Shown piece after piece: positions 12,601 through 22,912 of a stretch of DNA of 64,000 bases (within the stretch, counting starts at the first letter, position 1; every line of letters starts with the position of its first letter). The stretch covers positions 14,203,740 to 14,267,739 of the forward strand of contig NC_069099.1 in the NCBI RefSeq assembly GCF_947172395.1, written 5' to 3'. The stretch comes from Bicyclus anynana (lineage: Eukaryota; Arthropoda; Insecta; Lepidoptera; Nymphalidae). The notes beneath the pieces are model-generated. The model had not been told where the DNA came from. It saw only the letters and a list, made by a program, of their open reading frames with translations, and made no database searches. The position numbers were made by a program, and so were the translations under genes.

Positions 12601-15600
12601 AAACATTGTAACAGTAATGGTTTACGTGTATAATTCCTAACAGTAAGGGTTTACGTGTATGAGTCGAGTCTTTGAGAGAGTGAGCTTGGTCCTCGGTGAG
12701 GTACAGCTCGCTGGCTGTAACCATCACTATTGTGTTGTTGGGGGATGTAAACATTGTAACAAAGGTTTACGTGTATAATGTTGTCGAGGTCCAACTCCCT
12801 GTTGTGTCGGCGGCGCGGCGTGGCGGGCGAGGTAGGCGAACGGGAGCGAGCTGAGTCTTTGAGCGAGCGCGCTTGGTCCTCGGTGAGGTACAGCTCGCTG
12901 GCTGTTACCATCACTATTGTATCGCTGTAAAATACAAAAAAATATATAAAAATTATCAATTACACTTTAATTTTATAGAAGAAAGATTGTTTGCTTGTTT
13001 GTAAATTGACCTAAGTGAAAAATTTACCTTGTCAAAAATCAAGGCACTAGTAACTGTGCAAGGTTGTCGTTTAAACAGTAAAAAATTACAGCAGAGATAT
13101 TTTTATACTTATATATTTTATACTGATACTTGACTGTATTAATTTCAAACGATAAGTTACACAGTCTATAGGTAAAAGGTTCACCTAAGACTTTGAGACA
13201 TTTGTAACTTTTACTGTATTGTATTACTTTTTTGAGTGTACTTTACTTATCACCACACTTTATAATAATGAAAAAAAAAAAATAACGAATGTATCACAAT
13301 GATTCAAAATGAACACAAGTTCCTACTGAATAAACAATTGAATGTGATTTGATTATCCAGATCTTTGTAGTGTGAATTGTAGGTGGGTTGAGGACTCAAA
13401 TTTCAATGTAGGTGTTACTCTCCTTAAAAAAACATATTCAATAGTGTTTCTACACTCTTGACAGAGTGGTCATGGTCGTCATTTAGGGGTGGTGTCTATC
13501 ATTACGATCTGTGGCCATTCTCGTAGAACGAACCATCAAATTTGCTACTACAGGGATTAAGAAATGGGTTTAGAAATAAAAAATTAAGGGAAAATTGGCG
13601 AAAATCGAAATCATTTTTGGCTAATTTATATGCTAACATTCGTTTTTAATGTGGTACAAATAACATTTTTCAAAGGAAGTATTGTCAATTTACTTACCCA
13701 TCAGTTGTGCATCGATACGCTACTGTGCCATTCTCATTTTCTTCAGACTCCAGCACCAGACCTGGTTCATAATTCTGTTCTTCGTCAACCATGGCATACA
13801 CCGACTGTCCTTGCAGCGGCAACTTCTTAGTGTCCCCAAAAATTATGAAGTCGTCCAACAAAGTCTTGCTCTGACCATCATCAAATTTGATCAAGTATTT
13901 GTTCGGCTCAGTAATTTCCAATACTTTGCCGGAATAGTAACGTTTGTCCACCCACTTTGCCAAAACAACAGTATCGGGTGGATAACCGGGATATTCCACT
14001 TTCACTACAGCCTTTTCAACCGGTGTGGCAGGTCTTGGCGAAGTAGGTCTTTTCTTCTGCTTCAACTTGGTAACTGATTTCGGAGTTCCGATTAAAGTGG
14101 ACAGTGGTTTTTCCTCTTTCGGCGATTTGACAGGCGAAATCTTCCCACTATCACCATTAGTTGGCACCATTTCGGGAGAATTCATCCCGTGCATGTATTC
14201 CACTTCTTCGTGTTGAGTTGGCAATAAGGCCCGTTTGGTCTTCCCTGCTATAGGCCGCCGGCCTCTGACGCGTTTTTTCAAAGAACTTTTCGGTGTCGCT
14301 TTGTCGCATTTGTTAACTTCTTCGGGACTTGCGTTACCGTTGCTGAAAACCGTTTCATTTGATAAAGAAGCTTGAATCCCCACAGATATTTTATCGTCAT
14401 TCATCGAACGGTTAGCTTCTGATAAAGACGTTTCTCGGATATGCGAAAATAAGTCTTGCAGTTTCTTCATTAGGGCTTCATATCCTTTGACGGTAGACGA
14501 TGGGTTTGAAACGGATTTTCGCGGTGGTTGAGGAACTACGAACGCTCCGTCGCTTGTTCGTGTACTAGAAGATGATGTTGAGCTGACAGTGGAAACAAAT
14601 GAGGATCTGTTGGGCAAATTCACCATTCCCATACTGGTAACACTGGATGGGGAGTTGTTGACTGAAACATCAGCTAGATATGGATCAATAGTAAATCTCT
14701 TGGAAATCCTTTGGTATTCTTTACACATATCCAATCCCACGTCATTGTCAGTTCGAACGACGTATAAAGACAGAAATTCGCAATCTTCATTGTGGCTGAC
14801 ATGAACATCAAAAACTGGTATGTGTGGTGTATTTATTGGCAAAGAGTGGCCATTTTGCAAAGGAGATATGGTCGAAGGAGTTGTTGCGTTGCTGACTCTG
14901 AAAGATTCATTTTTGCCCCTTTTGCCCTTATTGCCATTCAATTTAGCCATATCAGGTGTAACATCATCATCACCCAGTTTGGTGTTCAATTCTGTTGGTG
15001 TAGAAGAATTTCCATTTGATAACTTCGAAATTAATTTCGAAGCCACAGTTGGAAGATTTTCGGGGCTGTCTATACCAGAACATACACTATCAGTACTTTC
15101 TAGATCAGTTGTTTTCCCACTATTGGACTCTTTTGTTATTTGCGATTTATTGTTAAATTCCTCATTTAGTTCATCGTTTTTGGGTTCGTTTATCACGACA
15201 GGATCAACATGTTCTTCGTTGCTATCTTGTATAACAACTGGTTCTATGGTTTTGTTTAGTACTTCAGTTACATCTTTAGGTTTTTCTTCATTAGAACTTT
15301 CGCTTTCGTCTAATAATAGATGGAAACTTTGTGAGTCATCAAGGTTTTCTGGAGTATTTTCCTCAGCAATTGTCTCAGGTATTTTCGGTGGGGGTATCTC
15401 TGCGACGAATTCTACACTAAGACGACTTGAACTATCAGAAGAAATGACAACTACATCTTTCTCTTCTATTTTTTGTTTCAACGGCTCTAATAGTTCTTTA
15501 CGCTGGGGCGTTTTACGGCCTTTAGTTACTATGTCAACACTGGCTGATCGAGATTTGGGAGTCTTTGGTGTTTTTGGAGTAAGCTTGTCAACACTTTCAC

Positions 15601-18600
15601 TTCGTTTCCTCACTTTTCTCGGACTTGCCCTTCCTGGGGTACGAACCCGCGAAGTTGATGGTAATTCATCTTGCAATTTGCGTTTCGCTACACTCGTAAT
15701 CTCCGATACTTCGTCATCTAATGTTTGTGTTGATACAGCAATCTCTTCATCCGCCAAGTCTAATTTTTGGATTTTCGCACTACTGTCAGGGGCTTCTTCT
15801 GATAGCTTTCTTTTTGTATTTATAGTTTGATTATCATCTGCAAATATTTCAGTTATTAAAATATAGTATTAAAAAAATATTTGAGTTTAAGTATAACAAT
15901 TTAATTACCTTTTGGCTTTTGTTCTTCTTTAGTTGTTTCAACCTAAGGACAATATAAATTGTTAATGTTATTCTTACACGGTCATAATATAAAAAGTTTT
16001 ACATCAGAATAATTTATGCAATTTTCAATTAAATATTGTAGATTCAACATCTTGTGAGGGACTTCAGTTACCAAGTGAAACTTAGGTATAAGGTTTTTTG
16101 TCAAAACAGTCTTTTGTTGCAAATCCCAACCAACCTACAATTGTCTGACTGCCTGACTGTCAGTCTGTTATTGTTTTACGGCTAAACCACTGAACAGATT
16201 ATAGACAAAATTCTGGTACAGTGATAAATAATAAATATCATTGAGACAAATGTCTGAGCATTCCATGGTTTCACCGTGCGGGTGCAGGGTCCAATATGTG
16301 GCAGAGAGAAAATCTCCGAAACATTTGAAAAGTCAAAGGTTCCCGAGGTATTTGTAATAACAGAATTATACACGAACAGAGTCGCGGGCGTTAGACAAAA
16401 CCGAAAATCGATTGGGTTATTTTACAATTTAGTTGACCAACTTTTTAATGTCCACATACTCGAAAATGAATCTCGATTCTAATACGATCGCCGCCCTATT
16501 ATTTATTAGTTAGAAGATTTAGTGGGTGAAGATGTGCACCTGTACAATGTACATCTAGTATATGTCACTCTACCTGTATAGGTACTCTACAATTTAGTCA
16601 GCCAACCAACAATTGTATATGTGCGGTTGCTAAATTAACAAAATACAAACCATAACATTTTCTTCTGGGAGTGTAATATCCTCTTCAGGTTCATAAACAG
16701 GACTGTCGGGGAAAAGATTTTGGGAGACATTTTTGGTTTCTGGAATAGCTGGTTCAGATGGCGTTTTAACAGTATCTAAAAACAAAGGTATTATTTTTAA
16801 ATGGTTACACATACATGGTTCTCATCAAAATCGAATGCAAAGAATTGTTTATTGCATTAGTTCCACCACAGGCCCAAGACATTCTTGGCAAGAGTTCATG
16901 TTTTATCAGAAATGTTAACCATGACCCAGTGGTGGGTGGATATGGATTATGTGTCCTGTAGGTTGCTGTAAAAATTTTTATTGCAATCAATATTTAACTC
17001 TCAATGATTCATACCCAAGACCATTAAGGCAGTTTTGTCCTTTCTTAGTATTGTATAATTATCAGGGTCCTTTCTTAGTATCATATAATTATCGGGGTCT
17101 CAATGTCTATCTGCTCTTTGAACAATGTGCCCCACCTGTTGCCACTTGCTTTGCAACTCATTGCGCCATGTCAGGGACTTTGGTTCTCATTTCTGATTTG
17201 ATCATACAGAGATACTCTGAGCATAGCTTGTATAATTGCCCTAGTCTCAGCTTATGGGGCCCATAGAGACCAAGACCAAGTTACTATTAGTAACATAATA
17301 TCCTATACCTGCAATATCCATCTATAAACCACAACTGGTACTTCTTTTTAAAGTGGTACTTAAAGTGGATCACAAAACTGGTTAAAATCATATTACAGTA
17401 CTGAATGACATATTATGTCATACCAAATAAGTACAATTGCATCTTCTTGGCGTGACCACAACATTCATTTAATAAATTATCACGAACAGCAATTAGATGA
17501 CAACACTACACAAGACTTGGAACATATATAATAAAGAATATAAATGTGAGAGAACTAATTCTTAATCGGTATGTTCATTTAAAAGACTCATTGAATTTAA
17601 TGAGTCTTTTAAAAGAGGTCTAAGAACTACAAAAAGTATCATCACTACTACTGTGAGCATTTATGAGCGAGCAAATTTCATAAACAGGTGCAGGCTGCAT
17701 AAACTAAATTCAATTGACAAACCACAGAAATCAATCTAATCTGGAGAGTACCCTACTCGGGGCAGGAGGTACTTTAGCACCCACAATTAACTATTTAAAT
17801 TAACTACCAGCATTTTAATATAATTAGTTGAAAACTATCAAATTGACAAAGACCCTGTAAAGATAATCATTATAATCCTATTTTAATGGCCTACTACAAG
17901 GCTAGGGCTCCCTCCTTGTAGTAGGCCATTAAAATAGGTCCTTGGAGCTAGAGCCTTGGAGGATCACTTAGTCATCAATAGTTGCCAATGCCATTCATAA
18001 AATAAAGCTGTTATGTTAAAATATCTCTCATGAGCATGAAGTCTTTATATTGACCTGTAACATTTTATTACCTCAGTAAAAAATACATACAGTTAAGTGA
18101 TTAATTTGGTAAATTGTACATAATTTTTCACCTATTGGGTCAGATTGTGCCTGTCCTTTCTGTAGTGGTAGGGTTTTGTGATATAGCTCAGCTATAGTAC
18201 TATGTGGAGCAGTGATAGCCCAGTGGATACGACCTCTACCTCCTATTCCGGAGGGTGTGGGTTCGAATCCGGTTTGGGGCATGCACCTCCAACTTTTCAG
18301 TTGTGTGCATTTTAAGAAATTAAATATCACGTGTCTCAATCGGTGAAGGAAAACATCGTGAGGAAACCTGCATACCAGAGAATTATCTTCATTCTCTGCG
18401 TGTGTGAAGTCTGCCAATCCGCATTGGGCCAGCGTGGTGGACTATTGGCCTAACCCCTCTCATTCTGAGAGGAGACTCGAGCTCAGCAGTGAGTCGAACA
18501 TGGGTTGTTGACGATAGTACTATGTACTAGAGAAGATAATTAAAGTGTTTTTGCATGGGTATGTGACAGTTGCCTTATGAAGGTCATAAAATGCACTATT

Positions 18601-20250
18601 ATTGTGAATCACAGCAAACTATCAAGAGTGAAACAAACTGTCACTGTACCCATGCTATCTAAAAAACACCATAGCACCATGCTTATATTTGCATTTCAGT
18701 GTTACACTCAAGGTTGATAGACACAGTGCAACATTATTAGAAAGTTTTTTGCATGACCTTTGCATTTAAAAATGTTATGTGCTCAGCAAAACAAAAAAAA
18801 AACAAATCATAAGGTCAGTGTACTCTGAGTCGGCCAAACAATAGGGACAACAGGTAGGGATTGAACTTAAGACTGTTAGGTTTATGTCTGATCCCATACA
18901 AGTGAAGCTAACTACTGTTTTATATGCATTATAGTAATTATAATTGAGCCGTGATAGCCAAGTGCATATGACCTCTGCCACCGATTCCGGAGGGTGTAAG
19001 AATTTTCTTAATTGTGTGTGTAAAATCTGCCAATCCGCATTGGGCCAGCATGGTGGAATATTGGCCTAACCCCTCTCATTCTGAGAGGAGACTCGAGCTC
19101 AGCAGTGAGCCGAATATGGGTTGATAGTGATTATGACGATGATGAAATGCATGTAAGACAAATGTAATTACATTGAAGTGTCTCTGGACTTGCCTTGTGG
19201 TTAGATTCCCAAAGAGTTTGTACAATGTACATGCACTCCAAAGATTAGGAAATATACTTGGAAGAGCTCCATCACAAATAGCTATACTGTAAAAGACAGA
19301 TAGCAGGGTAGGCAGGCAGGGCAATTTCAGGTAGAAAACGCCCGACCACCACTACTTTTATAATATGGTCAGGCCCCATGCCTCAGAAAGCATGTAAAGC
19401 CGTCAACCATACACCCAATTTTACCAGTTGTTTCGGTCTGCAGTCCTATCGGACTATGAGAGTATGGGTATCGAGTGCACCTGTGCTCACACACACACTC
19501 ATGCACAAGCACAGGTGGACAAGCCAGCTAACATTGGACAATGTCTATGTCTCTTCACTTGGTTGCATGTAAATTGCATTTCATTATATAATTTTTATTT
19601 CATTCAATAAATGTACATATCAATCACTTATATGCCTATTGATTGATCTATGTAATAAATACGGTCATATCAGTTGTTTTTGAAATATCATTAACCCCTT
19701 GCACTTTCTCTATAACCTAGCAACACAGTATTATTGACAATTTGCACTTTACATGATTACAATAAGAAGCATTTATCAACAAAACAGCAACATTGCAGGA
19801 TTCAAATTGGCTGCAACATCACATTTAGGTAGCTCTGAGCTTTCGTAGGTGTTTGAAATATGAGAATAGCTAGAAGGGTGTGATTTTCCATTTCGCTGTG
19901 TAGTATTGATGTTTGGATTCCGGGTTACCCGACTAAATAAAAGTGATACTCGAATGAAAGTATATTTATGACTTTAGCAACATTTAAACGTGAGAAACAG
20001 ATATTTAAAAGGTTGTTTTCCTTACAAAATCTTATATTTATCTACGTGTATATCGCAAAGCAACGTGATTATCAGTAAAAACACTTGAAACTCTCTTAGC
20101 TAAAAGTGTCACTGTAACATGTCAGACTTTTCAAATTGGTCGGTTTATACAAACTATACCGCTGCAAAGATAACATTCAATAAAAGCAATTTTACCTGGT
20201 TCTCCTGGTGCTGATTCAATATCAATAGGTTCATTACTGGGTTCTTCCAT
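6606..20250 (-). CDS. TP53BP1: 53BP1-like DNA damage response adaptor (11 exons, 1222 aa)
   Basis: Exons (minus strand, all GT/AG): 20250-20196, 16775-16651, 15942-15909, 15837-13698, 12924-12771, 11525-11435, 10460-10299, 9423-9227, 8187-8030, 7496-7277, 6938-6606. Phases agree at every junction and total 3669 nt including a TGA stop. The 34-bp third exon is a microexon. Residues 1 to about 685 are acidic and S/T/P-rich with basic patches. Residues about 690-800 form a tandem Tudor region (AKW with W700, RYYSGK, FDDG at 723-726). A UDR-like motif, LDLDNI, lies at about 829-834 and is followed by an Arg/Lys-rich stretch. BRCT1 is about 960-1112 (KLFAGLCFLLT, PFNKERL, VSHAWVIMSC) and BRCT2 about 1120-1222 (LVSTTWVVQCLI). 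In the known family these modules read H4K20 methylation and H2A K15 ubiquitin at double-strand breaks in the nucleus. The order of domains makes the family call strong; the function here is inferred. Human 53BP1 is much longer in its N-terminal half. Confidence 0.93.
7160..7260 (-). pseudogene. Partial copy of 53BP1 exon 10 in the next intron
   Basis: On the minus strand it encodes AVSHAWVVMSCINCRLRDVDA, nearly the same as the real BRCT1 exon at 7277-7496. The copy has no acceptor in a usable phase and its flanks differ, so it looks like a local partial duplication. Confidence 0.8.
7565..7745 (-). repeat. SINE-A copy, 5' truncated
   Basis: Matches the 3' part of the 18205 SINE in reverse (CTCACTGCTGAGCTCGAG, CGGATTGGCAGACTTCACAC). 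Lies in intron 9 of the 53BP1-like gene. Confidence 0.75.
8380..8640. repeat. Three tandem ~94-bp repeats (a fourth at 8940-9030)
   Basis: TTTTTGAAAGAAGTTT and ACTTCAGT recur at about 8403, 8497 and 8592, then again near 9003 after about 300 bp. Each unit has a TAG-ATGGCG-like motif and GTGGTCTAA. Lies in intron 8 of the 53BP1-like gene. Confidence 0.7.
9036..9170 (+). repeat. tRNA-derived SINE fragment
   Basis: CGCTCAACGGTAAGAGCGG resembles a tRNA 5' half with A box, followed by a B box (GGTTCAATCC). It is not a complete tRNA gene. Lies in intron 8. Confidence 0.55.
9748..10201. mobile_element. MITE, GGGATGATGAC family, copy 1
   Basis: Closely matches 37973-38472 over about 450 bp. The right end GTCATCATCCCT is present; the matching left terminus is missing or diverged. 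Lies in intron 7. Confidence 0.7.
10490..11045 (-). mobile_element. Non-LTR retrotransposon 3' end (reverse transcriptase C-terminus)
   Basis: The minus strand 11014-10826 encodes KFYKHSFVVQAVKLWNAL and FKNAVKTHYL, the usual C-terminal pattern of jockey/CR1-like reverse transcriptase ORFs. A 3' UTR follows and ends in a TAGA-repeat tail at about 10490-10505. It is truncated, and lies in intron 6 of the 53BP1-like gene. Confidence 0.7.
11635..12085 (+). mobile_element. RTE/BovB-type LINE C-terminal fragment, degenerate
   Basis: The plus strand reads, with stops and frame changes, VLPKTTYWSKTW, MERDIFGVSLCDQIRNEEI, VTDIAHRV and GCWGPKV, the C-terminal tail of RTE/BovB ORFs. It ends GGACGTCCATCGG. 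Lies in intron 5, next to the exon 5-derived minisatellite. Confidence 0.75.
12095..12780 (-). repeat. Minisatellite of internally deleted exon 5 copies (~146 bp period)
   Basis: The anchor CTCGGTGAGGTAC recurs at about 12107, 12256, 12400, 12547 and 12693, with the real exon 5 at about 12880. On the minus strand each unit contains the first ~75 bp of 53BP1 exon 5 fused to the last bases of the exon (ACAC) and the donor GTAAAC, plus intron sequence. It lies in intron 5. A unit used as an exon would be about 83 nt and would shift the frame. Confidence 0.85.
17578..17613. repeat. 15-bp perfect hairpin in intron 1 of the 53BP1-like gene
   Basis: TTTAAAAGACTCATT and AATGAGTCTTTTAAA around the 6-nt loop GAATTT. 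Confidence 0.8.
17877..17938. repeat. 25-bp perfect hairpin in intron 1 of the 53BP1-like gene
   Basis: Arms 17877-17901 and 17914-17938 are exact inverse complements (CCTATTTTAATGGCCTACTA...), with a 12-nt loop CTAGGGCTCCCT. Confidence 0.85.
18205..18510 (+). repeat. SINE-A copy, near full length
   Basis: A tRNA-like head (GATAGCCCAGTGG A box, GGTTCGAATCC B box), then the family body ATATCACGTGTCTCAA, GAGGAAACCTGCATACC, CTGCCAATCCGCATTGGGCC and the end GAGCTCAGCAGTGAG. This is the best reference copy in the window. Lies in intron 1. Confidence 0.85.
18945..19142 (+). repeat. SINE-A copy with internal deletion
   Basis: The tRNA-like head (GTGATAGCCAAGTGC) jumps straight to the 3' body; the middle ~100 bp is missing. 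Lies in intron 1. Confidence 0.75.
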
Positions 20251-20594
20251 TTTTTTAGAGGAACTTCACTTTAATTCACCAAAAACTGGCGCGTTTTATT
20301 GTAGAAACATCTGTCACTTGTACTAAGGCGAAAAACAATGATAAATCCGCATGCAAAAGAAAAATGGCAAATCAGCCAACACTTTATGAATTCACTGTGT
20401 ATATCTGGCAATAAAAAGTAAGGAAAATAATTGAATAAACAATTATTTTATGATTTTATCTCAAATTCGAACAAGTACGGCCGCTTGTTGATTTGGCCGG
20501 TGTTGCCAGGTGAATCTAAAAAATATTTCTTTGCAAATGGTAGGTTTTTCGTAGTGATTAAAAATGCTTCGTAGATATTCATTTGCTTTAGGAT
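20251..20594. promoter_or_regulatory. Shared divergent promoter region, 53BP1-like and F-box genes
   Basis: The two start codons (20250 minus, 20595 plus) face away from each other across 344 bp, so both 5' UTRs and promoters must fit here unless unseen upstream exons exist. The interval is free of the SINEs that fill the neighbouring introns. No clear TATA box is seen on the 53BP1 side. Head-to-head spacing under 1 kb is common for housekeeping and repair genes; shared control is inferred. Confidence 0.6.
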
Positions 20595-22658
20595 ATGGAA
20601 ACATTAGTTAAATCTTATTGTCAAACCTTACACTATAAAATTAAATGTGTCAAACGAAATCTTAAAATATTTTCACTACCCGCACAATTAATACAAAACG
20701 AGATGTATACTGGGATTTTTGTTTTTGGCTCTAAATTATTTGAAACTCCTTCTTACGATGCAATAACTTTATTACCACTAGAACTGTCTTGGAAAATATT
20801 TTCGTAAGTACATAAATACAATCTAGAAGATTACGTTTGTTGAGCTTAAGTTTCTTGGTTGTTTTCATGCTTCTGCGTTTCTTGAATATTATTTTTTCCA
20901 CCGAGGTTGTTATGATATTAAGGTAATCAATATAATACGTATAACTCAAGTAAAACGATTGTGTGATAGTCGTTTTACTTGAATTAAAAATTGATTACAG
21001 ATGAAAAAGGAGCAAGACGCATTTAAGCTTTAGGAATATTATTACCGAGACTGTTTCTCCCTGCCGGCCCTACCAAGCAACTGAAACACCATCATTTACA
21101 GTTCTATACATATACGTTATATTAATTATATTATAATCACAGATTAAAGAATAATAGGCAGATAGAGTACGACATAAAGCGTTGCATCACTAATTTTCAA
21201 TCAATAATATTCAAGAAAAATGGCGTCTTATGTTTTTGAATATTTTAAAAACTGTTCACAAAAAAACACAGATTAATCAATAATAGGCAGATAGAGCGTA
21301 CAGAACACGACAGTATCGTAGCCGCTTCAAATACAAAACTCAAAAACTAATACATTCTCAAGTCAGTGCGACACGAAGCGTCGCATCAGTAACTTTCAAT
21401 ATTATTCAAGAAAAAGGGCGTCTTATCTTTTTAAATATTTTAAAAACTGTTTACAAAAACTAAAGAAATAAGATGAAGTATTTTTTTATTTGTAATTATT
21501 GAATACTAGCGGACGCCTGCGACTTCGTCCGCGTGAAACTCGATGTAAACTTGCAACTACCTCTACCCTACCCCTGCCCTAAACTACCTCCCTGCCAATT
21601 TTCAGCTAAATCGGTTCAGCCGTTCTTGAGTTATAAGTGGAGTAACTAACACGACTTTCTTTTATATGTATATATAAACATAGCTGGGCATTAACTCGTT
21701 AATCCGTTAATCGTTAATTAACGAAGTTAACATTTTGATTAACGGATTAACTTTTAAGTTAACTTTTAAAAATGTTAACGGATCCGTTAACTTCCGTTAA
21801 TATGCAGAAGTCCGTTAATCGTTAATCCAATGCCTACTATTGACCGCGCGACGTGATTAACAGGTTTAGACAAGTAAGAAATTATGAAAGTTTTTTTTTC
21901 AAATAAATCAACAAATTACTATATTTATGTTAAAATTATTGATAAAATCAACTAAAAACAAAATATGGCACTTTTCCCCAGTGCTCACCTTTATTTTTCC
22001 AATGGTAAATTTCCAATCCTACACAATGATATAAAAATGCAATATTAACCAGTCATATTAACGGATTAACGATTAACGTTAACTTGCGTTAATTCTTCCG
22101 GAATGTAACGCTTTATCGTTTAACGAAGCTAACTTTTTTTGTAGCGGATTAACGATTAACGAAGTTAACTATTTGATTAACGGTGCCCAGCTATGTATAT
22201 AAAATATAATATTCAATAATAGTATATGTATTATTGAATATTATATTAATTTACGTAATTGTTAATTGTAAATTTTGAAATACAAACTATGAAAAAGTTT
22301 GTATAAGCGGATGTCAAGGAGACGCGTGACGTTTGCTTTTATGGGTTTCACTTACTTCACCACGTTGCTTGTAAATACTCATTCTGGATATTCTTCATTC
22401 TGTGATTATAATATAGATTTATTTTTCAGATATTTAGATGATGCATCCTTACGTAGCGCTAGTTGTGCAAATAAAAAATGGTCTAGAATAATAATGACTC
22501 ATAAAAAACTGAGACGACGATTTAACCATTTTGAATTAGCTTTAAAATTGGGTTCGAAGAAATTAGCGCGATTTTATAAGACAAATAAAAAGTTGGTGAG
22601 GAAATTTAAAAAGAATTATTTGCCAATAACAGAAGACAGAGGTTTGTATGAAATATAA
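20595..22658 (+). CDS. Small F-box protein (2 exons, 145 aa)
   Basis: Exon 1 is 20595-20803 and ends TTTTC|GTAAGT. Exon 2 is 22430-22658, preceded by a T-rich tract and CAG, and ends with TAA. The intron splits a serine codon (TC|A), and joining restores one continuous F-box at residues about 60-105: LPLELSWKIFSYLD, then LRSASCANKKWSRI. The N-terminal 58 residues and the Lys/Arg-rich C-terminal 40 residues match nothing I recognise. F-box proteins bind SKP1 and bring substrates to SCF ubiquitin ligases. No WD40, LRR or Kelch substrate domain is visible, so the substrate is unknown. A GT inside ...GACAGAG|GTTTG near 22642 could be a donor to a further exon that I did not find, so the C-terminus could be longer. 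The start ATG has G at +4. Confidence 0.75.
20946..20982. repeat. 13-bp perfect hairpin in the F-box intron
   Basis: TCAAGTAAAACGA and TCGTTTTACTTGA around an 11-nt loop. Confidence 0.7.
21141..21475. repeat. Two copies of a dispersed repeat in the F-box intron
   Basis: AATAATAGGCAGATAGAG occurs at about 21149 and 21279, each followed by ACGACA..., GCGTCGCATCA or GCGTTGCATCA and CAAGAAAAA-GGCGTCTTAT. A third copy is at 23876-24085. Confidence 0.7.
21679..22195. mobile_element. hAT-type MITE in the F-box gene intron
   Basis: Ends CATAGCTGGGCA and TGCCCAGCTATG are perfect inverted repeats. Both sides are flanked by TATATAAA (21671-21678, 22196-22203), an 8-bp target duplication as made by hAT transposases. 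The inside is dense in GTTAATCCGTTAAT-like words on both strands and has no ORF. Confidence 0.9.
22203..22247. repeat. 18-bp perfect hairpin next to the hAT MITE
   Basis: AATATAATATTCAATAAT and ATTATTGAATATTATATT pair around a 9-nt loop. The first base overlaps the last base of the MITE's target duplication. Confidence 0.7.
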
Positions 22659-22751
22659 TATCTTCTTTTACTTACTTGTTTACAGTGATGGGTTATTTTA
22701 AACAACGCTTATAGTACCCAAAGCACTATTAAAAAAAATTATTCGACTGTG

Positions 22752-22912
22752 TGCCTAGTGGTTGTTTTCAATGTTTTTATACTGTTACCGTAAACGCGAA
22801 TTTATATGGAATTGAAACAGTTGTGCAGTGCCACTAGATGGCGCTGTTCCAACTCCTTATAAAGTCGCGTTTACGTTAACGCGATAGTAACAGTATCAAA
22901 CTGCCACTAGGC
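22752..22912. mobile_element. MITE, CCTAGTGG family, copy 1
   Basis: GCCTAGTGG at the left and CCACTAGGC at the right; inner arms ATACTGTTACCGTAAACGCG and its near inverse. The middle carries CACTAGATGGCGCTGTT. Lies just after the F-box stop. Confidence 0.7.

Noticed and set aside
14820..15830. 336-codon open frame on the plus strand
   Set aside because: It is the antisense shadow of 53BP1 exon 4: the composition (Ser/Leu/Phe-rich) mirrors the Glu/Lys/Ser-rich true frame, and the minus-strand exon has splice sites, domains and consistent phases.
18205..18290. Possible tRNA gene (A and B boxes)
   Set aside because: The same tRNA-like head is repeated many times with a shared non-tRNA body, so it is a SINE.
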